A stretch of DNA of 64,000 nt from Streptomyces sp. NBC_00878 (GCF_026341515.1 NZ_JAPEOK010000001.1:5022001-5086000); one strand, 5' to 3'. Shown: positions 8,397 to 17,124, counted from the first letter of the stretch. The notes: generated by a model from the sequence alone, not told the origin. Numbers and translations are program-made.

Positions 8397-8463
8397 TCAG
8401 GTCCTGCTGGAGTCAGGCCCTGCCGGAGTCAGGCCCTGTTGAAGTCAGGCCCTGTTGGAATTT
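8383..8463. repeat. 16-bp tandem repeat, five copies
   Basis: The units begin at 8383, 8400, 8416, 8432 and 8448, with consensus GGCCCTGYYGGAGTCA. The first copy forms the right arm of the neighbouring hairpin. It is noncoding. Confidence 0.8.
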
Positions 8464-8483
8464 GGAGTAGGGCCTCGGTGAGG

Positions 8484-9332
8484 TCAGACCTTGGCGCGGC
8501 GGACGTCGATGTTGCCGTACCGGGTGCGGGCGCGGACCTTGACGGCGTCCTCGGTCTTCTCCGGGGCGTCGGACGAGGCGAGGGTGTTGCGCACCTGGCC
8601 GGAGCCCGAGCTGACGTCGAGCCAGGCGGCCGTGCCCTCGCGGACGCCGACCTCGATGGCGCCGTAGGAGGTCTCCAACTGGACGGTGCCGCGGGCCACG
8701 TCGTCCACGCGCAGGGTGCCGTGGGCGGTGGTGGCGGTGACCGAGTCCTCGGCGCGCCGGATCTCGATGTCGCCGTTGGCGCCGCTCACCCGCAGCTCGC
8801 CGGTCGCGGCGCCGACGGTGGTGGTGCCGTGCGAGTTCTTCAGGACGGCGGGGCCGTCGATGAGGCCGACGCGCAGGCTGCCGGAGCTGGTGGTGATCTC
8901 GGCCATGCCCTCGACCCGGTCCACACTGATCGAGCCGTGCGACGCGGTCAGTTGCAGCGGGCCGGTGGTGTCGAGGCGGACATCGCCGGACGAGGTCTTC
9001 ACACGGACCTCGCCGAGCCGGCCCTCGCCGAACACCTGGGCCCAGGCGCCGGTCATGTCGACGCGCGAACCCATGGGGAGTTCGACCGTCACGTCGACGG
9101 TGCCGGTGCGGCCGAGGCCGAACAGATTGGACTTGGGCGTCCTGACGGTCAGTGCGCCGCTCGCGTACGTGACCACGGTCTGATCGACCGCCCGTACGTC
9201 CAGGTCCTTGTTCGGATCGCGGGGGCGCACCTCGACGACGGTGTCGAGGCGGTCGCCCGCGGTGAACTGGATGGATCCGGCCTCCACGTGCGCCGTGACC
9301 GAGATCGCTTCGGGAGTGTCGAAAGAAGGCAT
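8484..9332 (-). CDS. DUF4097-family beta-strand repeat protein
   Basis: A 282-residue protein made of repeating short beta strands with Gly-Ser/Asp turns (SSGDVRLD, SHGSISVD, SSGSLRVG, ANGDIEIR, AHGTLRVD, SYGAIEVG). This is the solenoid pattern of DUF4097, often called putative adhesin. No signal peptide or membrane segment is present, so it is likely cytoplasmic. It follows the RHH gene by 125 bases in the same direction and precedes the DrrAB-like exporter. The biochemical function of the family is not established. Confidence 0.87.
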   Translation of the reverse strand: MPSFDTPEAISVTAHVEAGSIQFTAGDRLDTVVEVRPRDPNKDLDVRAVDQTVVTYASGALTVRTPKSNLFGLGRTGTVDVTVELPMGSRVDMTGAWAQVFGEGRLGEVRVKTSSGDVRLDTTGPLQLTASHGSISVDRVEGMAEITTSSGSLRVGLIDGPAVLKNSHGTTTVGAATGELRVSGANGDIEIRRAEDSVTATTAHGTLRVDDVARGTVQLETSYGAIEVGVREGTAAWLDVSSGSGQVRNTLASSDAPEKTEDAVKVRARTRYGNIDVRRAKV

Positions 9333-9457
9333 GGCTGTCCCGTCCTCTTGGGTCTTCAGGGCGTCCCCGCTGGTGGGACGTGGTGTGGGTGAAGTGGTGT
9401 GAGCTGAGAGGTGGTGTTGGCCGAGAGATGGTGTTGGTCAAGTGCTGCGGGGCACGG

Positions 9458-9982
9458 CTAGCGCACCCAGCCCGTGATGCTCTGTCCGATGGTCGGGATC
9501 TTCTCCGTCGTACGCGGCCGGGTGCCGCCGTCGACCGCGGCCGACACGGCGCGCACCAGCCACGCGTTGACCGACAGGCCCTCGCGGGCCGCGGCCTCCT
9601 CGGCGCGGGCCTTGAGGTGGGCCGGCAGACGCAGGTTGACGCGAGCGGTGCCGCCCTCGTCGCCGTCGGCCGGGGCCGAGGCCGGGGCGCCGAGCGGTTC
9701 GACGGGCGCGGTCGGCTCCGCGGGGGCGCCGCCGTCGCTGGGCGGCAGCGTCACCACAAAGTCGGGGTCGAGCCCGCGCAGCCGTACGTCGACCGAGCCG
9801 GGGGCGAGTTCGCGGGTGATCTCGTCCGTCGCGGCGGAGAGCACGTTGAGCATGGTCAGCCGGGTCGCCGACTCCAGGGGAGCGGTGAGCCTCTCGGCCA
9901 GCTCGCGAGCTTCGTCGCCACCGGCTTCGGCAGCCACCGCGAGTTCGCGGCGGAGGGTTTCGACGTACGGGGTGAGGTCCAT
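9458..9982 (-). CDS. Ribbon-helix-helix (HicB/Arc-like) regulator
   Basis: A 174-residue protein. I start it at the ATG at 9982 (MDLTPYVETLRRELAVAAEA); the longer frame runs through the repeat array. The N-terminal 80 residues are helical and of unknown type, followed by a Pro/Ala-rich linker. Residues about 125-165 form an RHH fold (ARVNLRLPAHLKARAEEAA then REGLSVNAWLVRAVSAAV). No HicA toxin is adjacent, so antitoxin is only a family label. The upstream region carries a phased TGRCRYC repeat array, which fits an RHH protein binding cooperatively to tandem half-sites. It probably regulates itself and DUF4097. Confidence 0.8.
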   Translation of the reverse strand: MDLTPYVETLRRELAVAAEAGGDEARELAERLTAPLESATRLTMLNVLSAATDEITRELAPGSVDVRLRGLDPDFVVTLPPSDGGAPAEPTAPVEPLGAPASAPADGDEGGTARVNLRLPAHLKARAEEAAAREGLSVNAWLVRAVSAAVDGGTRPRTTEKIPTIGQSITGWVR

Positions 9983-10262
9983 GACGCCATGATGGCACCA
10001 CATTGGCTCAGCACGCAAGCCGCAAGGTGACACCACTGGGACTGAGCCCGATGAAAACGACCTGACCTGCAAAAACATGATGGCGTCTACCTGAGCAACC
10101 ATGGCGCCACGCGCGCTCACCCACTCTCAGGAGCGCGATATGGCGTCGCAGTAGCGCGATATGGCATCGAATGGCACCCGAATGACACCCTGGTGGCACC
10201 GCGCGACACTGGATGGCGCCAGATGACGCCAGGCGGCGCCGCCCGACGCCATGGTGACGCCA
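9981..10262. promoter_or_regulatory. Helically phased operator-like repeat array
   Basis: At least 15 copies of an RTGRCRYC motif (ATGGCGCCA, ATGACGCCA, ATGGCACCC, ATGACACCC) fill this noncoding stretch. From 10161 onwards the copies start at 10161, 10171, 10182, 10193, 10204, 10213, 10223, 10233, 10243 and 10254, a mean spacing of about 10.3 bases. Further copies lie at 10140, 10101, 10080, 10027, 9992 and 9981. All have the same orientation. The spacing is not a multiple of three, so a coding origin is unlikely. Confidence 0.75.
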
Positions 10263-10288
10263 GAGCCGAGGCGCACCGCCGCCGCGAA

Positions 10289-11029
10289 CTACGCGCCGCG
10301 GTGCTGGTAGAGGCAGGTGTACAACAGCTCGTCCTCCCAGCCGCCCACCTCGGCGAAGGTGAGCAGGGCAGCCCGCGCGGGCACCTCACACGTCGGCGCC
10401 TCGGTGGAGAAGGGAGGCTGCTGCCCCGTCGGGTCGACCGGCAGCATGTCCTGGCACTGGTAGCCCGCCGCGTTCATGAGCAGGATCGCCTCGCGCTCCG
10501 GACCGGAGTAGCCGCCCGTGTAGACCAGGCAGTACGAAGCGCCCGGGTCGCCGCCCGTCTGGGGCGTCTGAATGACACGGACCTGCTCCAGCACGGGCCG
10601 CGGTTCCTGCCATACCGACTCCGCGGGGACCGGCGCCTCGGCCACGTGCGGCGGGCTCGGCGACGGCGTGGGCGGGGCGGAAGAAGCCGGTGCCTTCCTC
10701 ATGGCGGGAGGTTCGGGGGTCGCGGCGGCCGCACGCGCGGCCGGAGACGTCGGCTGTGCGGCCGACTCCGGGCCATGATCGGCCAGAACGAACGCCCCGA
10801 CACCGGCCAGCCCGCCAATGACACCCGCGACCGGGATCACGAGGGCGAGCAGCGGGAGGCGGGGCCGGACCCGACCGCGTACTACCGCCGCGGCGACCGG
10901 TCCGGCCGGACCGGCAAGTGCGACCGGACCGGCCGGGCGCACGACAGGGATGTCGTCGAGGGTGTCACCGTTGTGGAAACGGCGAAGCTCCTCGCTGAGA
11001 TGCGGTGGACGGTGCGGCTTGTCGCTCAT
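10289..11029 (-). CDS. Single-pass membrane-anchored protein of unknown function
   Basis: A 246-residue protein. The start is the ATG at 11029, preceded by GGGGGAGCC. A cytoplasmic N-terminus (MSDKPHRPPHLSEELRRFHNG) leads to one transmembrane segment near residues 60-85, then a Pro/Ala/Thr-rich extracellular linker, and a C-terminal domain of about 100 residues with four cysteines (SYCLVYTGG, YQCQDM, TCEVPARA, LYTCLYQ) that could form two disulfides. I do not recognise the family. It is upstream of the RHH gene but separated from it by the repeat array. Confidence 0.72.
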   Translation of the reverse strand: MSDKPHRPPHLSEELRRFHNGDTLDDIPVVRPAGPVALAGPAGPVAAAVVRGRVRPRLPLLALVIPVAGVIGGLAGVGAFVLADHGPESAAQPTSPAARAAAATPEPPAMRKAPASSAPPTPSPSPPHVAEAPVPAESVWQEPRPVLEQVRVIQTPQTGGDPGASYCLVYTGGYSGPEREAILLMNAAGYQCQDMLPVDPTGQQPPFSTEAPTCEVPARAALLTFAEVGGWEDELLYTCLYQHRGA

Positions 11030-11287
11030 GGCTCCCCCTGGCGGTGCGACGCGCGGTGCGCGAGGGAGGGAAGTCTTCCGCGACTTTGCGGTCGTTGTGG
11101 GCGCTATGAGCAACTGTCACCGCTCCGTGCACATCCTCGCGGCAACGGTGGACGCCTGGGCCACCAGGAGGCGGACGATCATCGTCTGGCCCGCTTCATC
11201 CCGTACCGCCGGCGTGACGATCCGGCACATGGACAGCGACGGGCCGGCCGCGCCGGCCACAGACCGCATCCAGCCCGTCCGGCCGGG
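11030..11287. other. Spacer without a supported gene
   Basis: No frame here has a ribosome binding site or recognisable motif. It marks the left edge of the decayed accessory region. Confidence 0.5.
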
Positions 11288-11480
11288 TCAGTGGAGCGCG
11301 TCGATGGCTTTCACGATCAGGGCGCGGGCGTCGGCTCCGTACACGGCCATGCTGCGCAGCTTCTCGAACGCCCTCAGGTACACGGCAATCTCGCTGGGCT
11401 GAGTGATCTTCACCCGGGCGGATACGAGTTCAACCGCCACCATGCGGTCGTCGGAGACATGGAACGTCCCAACCCCACCA
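11288..11480 (-). pseudogene. C-terminal fragment of an Scr1-type (DUF5753) regulator
   Basis: The last 60 or so codons read VKITQPSEIAVYLRAFEKL, then SMAVYGADARALIVKAIDAL. They align with the C-termini of the regulators at 20077 and 31839 (LYLRAFARLADLAVYGADARALVVKAIDGL in the latter, in sections). The HTH and the rest are missing. It is a remnant of a third copy of that gene family in the window. Confidence 0.75.
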
Positions 11481-11586
11481 CCCTGATTTCGTGAGGTGAC
11501 TCGGACCAAGGGATCCCGCGCGCCGCGACGAGTTCTGCGGTGTCCGGCGGTCGTACTGTTGAACCCGCTACCGAGGAGAACTCCCG

Positions 11587-12150
11587 ATGCGCAGCGTGAC
11601 CTATTCGATGAGCGTCTCGCTTGACGGCTACATCGTCGGGCCGGACGGCAGTTTCGACTGGTCGGTGCCCGACGAGGAGGTCTTTCGCTTCTGGATCGAG
11701 GAGATTCGCGGGGTAGGCGTCCACCTGTTGGGACGACGGCTGTACGAGACGATGCTGTACTGGGAAACGGCCGACCAGGATCCATCGCTCGACGACTCAA
11801 AGCTCGAGTGGATCGCGCTCTGGAACCCGCTGCCCAAGGTGGTGTTCTCCACCACTCTGCCGGAGGTGCAGGGCAATGCCCGGCCGGCCTTCGGCGGCCT
11901 GGCGGAGGAGATCGAGCGGTTGCGGGCCGGGCTGGGGGAGGGCGACATCGCGATCGGCGGCGCGACTCTCGCCGCCGAGGCGGCCGCGCTGGATCTGATC
12001 GACGAGTACCAGACCATGGTCTACCCGGTGCTGGTCGGTGGCGGCATCCCGTACTTTCCCCGGCGCGAGCGCCAGGTGGATCTCGAACTCGTCGAGACCC
12101 GCACCTTCAACTCGAAAGTCGTCCACCAGCGCTACCGCGTGACTCGCTAG
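11587..12150 (+). CDS. Dihydrofolate-reductase-family (RibD C-terminal-like) protein
   Basis: A 187-residue single-domain protein. It opens with YSMSVSLDGYIVGPDGSFDW, has the loop LLGRRLYETMLYW near residue 50, and ends with IGGATLAAEAAALDLIDEY and VLVGGGIPYFP. These are hallmarks of the stand-alone RibD-C/DHFR-like family common in Streptomyces, predicted to be NADPH-dependent reductases of unknown substrate. CGAGGAGAACTCCCG precedes the ATG. It is monocistronic. It is unrelated in arrangement to the RibD-like fusion at 3790. Confidence 0.88.
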   Translation: MRSVTYSMSVSLDGYIVGPDGSFDWSVPDEEVFRFWIEEIRGVGVHLLGRRLYETMLYWETADQDPSLDDSKLEWIALWNPLPKVVFSTTLPEVQGNARPAFGGLAEEIERLRAGLGEGDIAIGGATLAAEAAALDLIDEYQTMVYPVLVGGGIPYFPRRERQVDLELVETRTFNSKVVHQRYRVTR

Positions 12151-12215
12151 CCCGCTCGTCCGCCGAGCCCTGGCCTCCACGTTTCGGTTGAGTTCGCTGC
12201 AGGCTGCCACGTCGT

Positions 12216-12338
12216 GGGCCCTGCCACTTGGCGGTGACGAGCGGGACGTCGTGCCCGACGAGTGCGCCATCCCGCGGGCGCCCGGCAACCTCGGCATCGC
12301 CCCGAGCAGCGCGAGTGGCTGACGGCTCTCTTTGTCCC
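12216..12338 (+). pseudogene. Deletion scar: traB fragment fused to a 57-residue-protein fragment
   Basis: Bases 12216-12304 match the TraB-like gene at 28027-28115 (GGDERDVVPDE, GNLGIAP). From 12301 the sequence switches to match the small gene at 30604-30639 (EQREWLTALF). The junction falls in a shared CCCG. In the intact element the two sites are about 2.5 kb apart, so this is what is left of a related element after one internal deletion. Confidence 0.8.
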
Positions 12339-12499
12339 TACACGGAAGCCGGATCAGCGAGCGCGACGCTGGGGTGTAGCCACGGCAGGGCCTCAGCCGG
12401 CGCGGACGGCTCCTGACACCGTACGTACCTACGACGACGGCATCGTCTGCCGAGGAAGGGCACCTTACGGGCTGCCTTCCCTCGCGAAAGAATGGGCCC

Positions 12500-12800
12500 A
12501 TGTCCGATCCTCCTGGATGGCTCCGCCACCTGCACATCGCCCTCGAACAGGCGGCGGGCGACCGTGCAGCTCTCCGCCCACCGCTGATGCAGGTAGGGCT
12601 TGTCGGGATCGAGAATGCTGGTCATGCCGGTCCGCCGTCCGACCAGGAACTCGTCTGCGGTGGCCACATTCGCAAGTCGGCGAACCGCGTTGCGGGCCAG
12701 GCCCAGTCGGCGGGCGATCGGCTGCTTCCCGAAGCGGAGCTGGGCTACCGACCTGCCCGCGGCCCTCACCACCAGCCGAAACGCCCGGAGAGATACCGGC
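12500..12800 (-). pseudogene. ISL3-family transposase remnant
   Basis: The frame reads KQPIARRLGLARNAVRRLAN, then VGRRTGMTSILDPDKPYLHQ and RWAESCTVARRLFEGD. This corresponds to the HTH and following block near the middle of ISL3 transposases (IARRLG..RNTVRK; SxLDPYxPYLxxRW). Nothing similar follows on either side, so it is a fragment of at most 100 codons. It abuts the 3' end of the HTH gene at 12766. Confidence 0.7.
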
Positions 12801-13407
12801 GGACCCTTACGATAGATCGAGACTCCGCCGACATGCCCGAGACGGACACCGCACCGCTCAACCTTGAAGGCTCGGTTGCCTCCCGGGTGGTCGTGGCATT
12901 GGCAGCGAGGAACGCGCCGGCTGCGGCTTCCTCGCTGGAGCTGTAGGTGGCTTCCTCGGGAGCCTCGTCGCCCTGCCCGCTGGCTGCGTTCGCGATCCAC
13001 CACCAGGTGCCTTCTTCCGGGCGCCAGGTAGTGAGGGCCTCTCCGCCGAACGCCTTGAAGTGGCTGGGCCCGGCAAGCGCCTTCTCGGGGAGCACCGCTC
13101 CGGGCCAGCGCTTGCGGGCGGCTTGCCGGGAGATCTTCCACGCAGCTCCCAGGGCGGCGTAGCTCGCACCCTTGGCTCCCGCGATCCGAGCAGACCTCGC
13201 AGCAAGGCGCTCGGTCTCGTCGGACGGGGGCCGCCAAGCGGCCAGCGTTGCCAGCGCGGCCTCCATGGAAGTGTCGTCCCACGGGGTGTTGTCGTGGGCG
13301 TCGCTGGTCATTCGCCTGCGCATGGCCTGGGCCAGCGGTTGAATCGCGCCGTACAGCGCTCCGATCAACGCGGCCATCTCGGGCTCGGTCGGTTCTGGCA
13401 TGTCCAC
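12766..13407 (-). CDS. HTH protein of unknown function, possibly truncated
   Basis: A 213-residue frame starting at a GTG (MDMPEPTEPEMAALIGALYG). Residues about 80-102 (ASYAALGAAWKISRQAARKR) look like a helix-turn-helix. A segment TTWRPEEGTWWWIANA lies mid-protein. The last 15-20 codons run into the ISL3 transposase remnant, so the original C-terminus may have been replaced by the insertion. It lies in the decayed accessory region. No function is assigned. Confidence 0.55.
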   Translation of the reverse strand: MDMPEPTEPEMAALIGALYGAIQPLAQAMRRRMTSDAHDNTPWDDTSMEAALATLAAWRPPSDETERLAARSARIAGAKGASYAALGAAWKISRQAARKRWPGAVLPEKALAGPSHFKAFGGEALTTWRPEEGTWWWIANAASGQGDEAPEEATYSSSEEAAAGAFLAANATTTREATEPSRLSGAVSVSGMSAESRSIVRVRRYLSGRFGWW

Positions 13408-13707
13408 GGACGTAACTCAAGTCACGACAACCTGACATGCCGAGACAACCTAGGCTGTCGCCCAATGTGCGGATTCTGGCACCTTGTCCACGTGCAGCGA
13501 GGAATGACGGCGGTCTCCAGGAGCACCACGAGCGCCTGCATCACATCCGTGTCCTCAATCAGCGTCACCAGGTCCACACGGAGTGCGGGAGAGGGATTGC
13601 TGTAAAAAACGCTCGCCGACAGTACTTTCGCACTTGGGCAGCAACGCAATGTCCGCGGCGACGTCGATGCGTGCGTTGTCTGGGCCGGGTTCCGAGAGCA
13701 CCTACCC
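13408..13707. other. Spacer without a supported gene
   Basis: The frames here are short and lack family motifs or ribosome binding sites. Base composition is less GC-rich than the core genes. It lies downstream of the bacteriocin operon. Confidence 0.5.
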
Positions 13708-14415
13708 TTACTCAACCGTGACCGCTGCCAGCCGGGCAGCCGTAGAGGGCGCCGCCTTCATGGGGGAACTGACCAGAGACGACTCATTCACGGCAAAGAC
13801 GGTGTCACATCGATCCTGGACACGATCGTCGTGAGTGGCAATGACTACGGCACATCCGGCCTTGCTCATCTCGCGGAGGATGTCGACGACCATGGTGGCA
13901 TTGTCATGGTCGAGGGCGCCGGTCGGCTCGTCCGCGAGCACGAGGGCCGGCTGCTTGACCATGAGTCGGGCGAGGGCCACACGCTGCTGTTCTCCGCCGC
14001 TGAGGTGGTAGATCTTCTCCTTCTCCCGCTCGCCCAGGCCAACGCGATCGAGGGCCTTGGCGATAGCTGTGCCGACCTCGCTCCGCGAAGACCGCTGTGG
14101 TTTGACGGCCACCTTCAGATTTTCGGCGACGGTCGCGTTCTCGATCAGGGCATAGTTCTGGAAGAGGTAGCCGAGAATACTGCTGCGGAAGCCTCGAATC
14201 TCGCGTCGACCGAATCGGGTGATGTCCTTTCCCTCGTGACGGATCGCCCCCGCGCTCGGCCTGTCGAGCAGGCCGAGACAGTTGAGAAGGGTGGACTTGC
14301 CCGATCCGCTAGGGCCGACAAGGGCGAGCATCTCGCCGCGGCTGACCGTGAAGGTGACATCGGACCACAGGGTCCGGCGGCCGAAGGACTTCGACAGATT
14401 CTCGATTTCGATCAC
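13708..14415 (-). CDS. Bacteriocin export ABC ATPase (lactococcin 972 group)
   Basis: A 235-residue ATPase of the MacB/LolD type that accompanies lactococcin-972-like bacteriocins. The start is the GTG at 14415, with AGGAG 7 bases upstream and the sequence [20 protein letters not shown]. Walker A is GPSGSGKST, the Q-loop region is [10 protein letters not shown], the signature is [14 protein letters not shown] and Walker B is [12 protein letters not shown]. It is the last gene of a three-gene operon, 43 bases after the membrane protein. It probably powers secretion or immunity together with that protein. Confidence 0.88.
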   Translation of the reverse strand: MIEIENLSKSFGRRTLWSDVTFTVSRGEMLALVGPSGSGKSTLLNCLGLLDRPSAGAIRHEGKDITRFGRREIRGFRSSILGYLFQNYALIENATVAENLKVAVKPQRSSRSEVGTAIAKALDRVGLGEREKEKIYHLSGGEQQRVALARLMVKQPALVLADEPTGALDHDNATMVVDILREMSKAGCAVVIATHDDRVQDRCDTVFAVNESSLVSSPMKAAPSTAARLAAVTVE

Positions 14416-14458
14416 GACAGTGCTCCTGCTGAGTGGAAGAGAATCGCATGTGCGGAGC

Positions 14459-16561
14459 TCACGCCTCGGTTGCCCCTTCTCTGACGATGCGACCGTGGAA
14501 AACTGCAAGAGCGAGGAGCACGGCGCCGAGTTCGACAGTGACCAGCCCAGCGATGATGCTGAGATCTAGTTCGGTGAGATGGACGAATGGGCGGGGAAGA
14601 GGGGTGCCAGCAGCAGCTAGCTTCTCCAACTCCTGGTTCTGCAGCCATGTTTCGAAAGGTACCCGCGTGGCGAGGAGAACTGCAATGCCCACCTCTATGC
14701 TGAGGATGAAGCGGTGGGTGACCGTGTATCTCCAACCACTGATGTGCTGCACGAAGATGGCCTGGGAATTCTTGCGCGAGTAGATGATGCAGACGCCGAC
14801 GCCAGCGATAAGAAGGACGATCACAGCCAGCACAAGGTTGAAGAGCTGTACTCGAAACTCGTTGACAGCATCCCTCAGTTTCAGGGCGGAGTTCTGGCCG
14901 ACTGGGCGTACGGCTGTCACATATGTCTGCAGTTTGTTCGCCTCGATGGCACCCAGGACGTCATCAGGGTCGGGAAAGACGACTCCTTCCTGGGTAGCGA
15001 ATGCGGTATAGCCGTCGTCGGAGAGAAATTTCGAGCCGTTGGGGACCACGACAAGAACCGGGTCGCGCACCAAAGACCGGTCGTCCTTCGGGCTGTGGGC
15101 TGCGTTGTAGACCTGGTTTCCGGGGTTGTAGGCGAAGAGACGTTGGCCGCTCTTCGCCCTCAGCGTCTCCAGCTGGGTATGCCGGTTAAAACTTGAAGCC
15201 AACACGTTGGGGATTGCCGCGGTTATGGCTGCTGTATGGCGACTGAGGGATTCAGGGATTATGAGCCGCACCGGGTACGCTTCTGGCGCCTTGCCGTCCT
15301 GGGCCACCGGGGTGTAGCGCCGTCCCGTCGGGGCGAGAACCGACTGTTTCGCAAGAAAGGTCTCATTCACGACGAGCACCTCTCCCGGCGGCATGTGCGA
15401 GTCCTGGGCAAGGCTCTGGAGATCTCGGCGCCCAGCCAGAATGATCTTGCCTTTCCCGTCAGCTTGGCGCAGCCACGGACCCACCTCCTTGATCACCTGG
15501 TCCGTTTCGCTGGGCAGGCTGCCGTTGAGGCGGATGGTGACGGCATCACCGGCTTCGGCGTAAGCCTCCCGGCTTTTCTGTCGGACCAGTACATCCTGGC
15601 CCGCCGATGCGACATCCATGGCGATGCCGAGGGCGAGCAGCAGTGCGGGGATACGCACCAGGTAAACACTGACAGATGCCGCCCGGGCGGGCAGTTCACC
15701 CTTGAGAGCACGCAGTACGTCAACCTTGAAGGTGAGGGCGAGCACGGCCGCGTGGGCGGCTAGCACCAGGAGAACGAACAGACCGGCAAGGCTCGCGGCA
15801 ACGGCGGCAAACATCCCCAGCCAGGCAAGGCCATTGTAGAAGCCGAGGAAAGCGAGCACCCCAGCTGCCACAACGCCGGCAGCCACCGACCAGGACGCCG
15901 TCAGCTGCCTCAGATCACGAACAAGGAGGTCAGCGAAAGACATGCCCTGCAGCCGCAGAACTCCGTACGCCTTCGCACTGAGCAGCACGCTCGCTCCGGT
16001 CATCGTCACCGCAGCGAGCGCAACCACCCAGAAGGACCAGGCCAGGACATCACCGATATACGCAGCGGCCAGAGTGGTGTACGAGAGAGGATGGGACACG
16101 CTTGCGCGCAGGCCGAGGTCCGCGAACTCGGCAACCAGCGCATCAGCAGCCGCAGGTGACCCGAACACGTAGTACTCGCCCCGCGGATCACGCTGCCCGA
16201 TCTCGGCGATCGGGTGCACGTCCGTCGTGTAATTCCTGCTGAACGCCGGATAGCCCTCGTCCAGCCACGCGCCCGCACCGGACTGCCGATTGTCCGGGGC
16301 CATATACAGATGCCGGTGACCGTCGGGGTCCCTCACATCGGGCACCTCACGAGCCACCGTGACTCCATGGTCGGCCGAAAACGACGCGATCGCCTGGGCG
16401 ACCTGAGCGCCGCTCACCGAATCGTCGGAGTCGAAGACCCAAATCAGAGCCGAGTTTCCCAGCACCCCGCCCTCATCCAACCCCCGCACGAACAGAAACG
16501 CCAACACTGCAGAGAAGGCCAACACGGCGGCGTGAACGAATTTAATACCTCGGTGCAGCAT
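14459..16561 (-). CDS. Bacteriocin-associated integral membrane protein (putative immunity/export)
   Basis: A 700-residue protein with an N-terminal membrane segment (residues 8-27), an extracellular domain, four closely spaced membrane segments near 180-320, a second extracellular domain of about 230 residues, and three C-terminal membrane segments. This FtsX/MacB-like layout matches the large integral membrane protein that accompanies lactococcin 972 genes. AGGAAACCC precedes the ATG. It lies 266 bases downstream of the bacteriocin gene and upstream of the ATPase. I infer that the protein and ATPase act together to export the bacteriocin or protect the producer. Confidence 0.82.
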   Translation of the reverse strand: MLHRGIKFVHAAVLAFSAVLAFLFVRGLDEGGVLGNSALIWVFDSDDSVSGAQVAQAIASFSADHGVTVAREVPDVRDPDGHRHLYMAPDNRQSGAGAWLDEGYPAFSRNYTTDVHPIAEIGQRDPRGEYYVFGSPAAADALVAEFADLGLRASVSHPLSYTTLAAAYIGDVLAWSFWVVALAAVTMTGASVLLSAKAYGVLRLQGMSFADLLVRDLRQLTASWSVAAGVVAAGVLAFLGFYNGLAWLGMFAAVAASLAGLFVLLVLAAHAAVLALTFKVDVLRALKGELPARAASVSVYLVRIPALLLALGIAMDVASAGQDVLVRQKSREAYAEAGDAVTIRLNGSLPSETDQVIKEVGPWLRQADGKGKIILAGRRDLQSLAQDSHMPPGEVLVVNETFLAKQSVLAPTGRRYTPVAQDGKAPEAYPVRLIIPESLSRHTAAITAAIPNVLASSFNRHTQLETLRAKSGQRLFAYNPGNQVYNAAHSPKDDRSLVRDPVLVVVPNGSKFLSDDGYTAFATQEGVVFPDPDDVLGAIEANKLQTYVTAVRPVGQNSALKLRDAVNEFRVQLFNLVLAVIVLLIAGVGVCIIYSRKNSQAIFVQHISGWRYTVTHRFILSIEVGIAVLLATRVPFETWLQNQELEKLAAAGTPLPRPFVHLTELDLSIIAGLVTVELGAVLLALAVFHGRIVREGATEA

Positions 16562-16827
16562 GGGTTTCCTAGATCAGGGCATTCGAGGAGCAAACATCTC
16601 TGAACAAGACTGGGATTGTGAAGCGGTCCAGCCGTGTGACGCAAATCTCTCGCCCCGACAGCTGATGCCGAGTCAGGCACGTTTGCCTACGAGAAGCCTC
16701 ATACGGTGCGATCGCAAGGCGGCCGAGAGCCCTGGCAGCAGAGCTACCTGAACTCTCGGCCAACGCAGCAATCCTGCCGGGCCGCAGGAGACTGACCGCG
16801 ACTACCGAAAGGCCCAGGAATGCAAAA

Positions 16828-17124
16828 CTACCTCGTGCAGCCCTTGTCCCAGTAGGACGAGCCGACCGAAGAGCTGTCCACCTCCGCCGAGGCCAGAGAC
16901 CACGGCCCAGGCGCGGTGCAGGCGCTGTAGGACCAGTAGTTACCGTGCACCGAAGACGAGTGGTTTGCGGTCGGGTGCTTGTAGTTCGACCACACGCTGC
17001 AACAGCCCACGCCGTAAGCCCACGTGCCGCCACCGACGTTGACAGACGCCAGCGCCGGAGTGGCAGCAGCCATGACCATGGCGGCGCCTGCCACCGCAGC
17101 CTTAACCCCGTTGGAGAGTCTCAA
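16828..17124 (-). CDS. Lactococcin 972-family bacteriocin precursor
   Basis: A 98-residue secreted peptide. It starts at a TTG (17124) with GGGG 8 bases upstream. Residues 1-26 are a Sec signal peptide ending in ATPALA; cleavage would give a mature peptide of 72 residues starting SVNVGGGTWAYGVG. The GGTWxYG and VWSNYKHP motifs and the C-terminal SSYWDKGCTR fit the lactococcin 972 family, which blocks septum formation by binding lipid II. The mature part has four cysteines, a CC pair plus two singles; as I recall, the founding lactococcal peptide has none. The membrane protein and ATPase follow in the same direction. Confidence 0.88.
   Translation of the reverse strand: MRLSNGVKAAVAGAAMVMAAATPALASVNVGGGTWAYGVGCCSVWSNYKHPTANHSSSVHGNYWSYSACTAPGPWSLASAEVDSSSVGSSYWDKGCTR

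Noticed and set aside
9458..9982. HicAB toxin-antitoxin pair
   Set aside because: The RHH fold is present but no HicA-type toxin gene is adjacent, so I do not call a toxin-antitoxin system.
10818..11402. 194-residue plus-strand frame
   Set aside because: It overlaps the membrane protein gene and the regulator fragment on the other strand; composition is that of a shadow.
13422..13715. 97-residue minus-strand frame after the bacteriocin ABC gene
   Set aside because: No recognisable domain or ribosome binding site.
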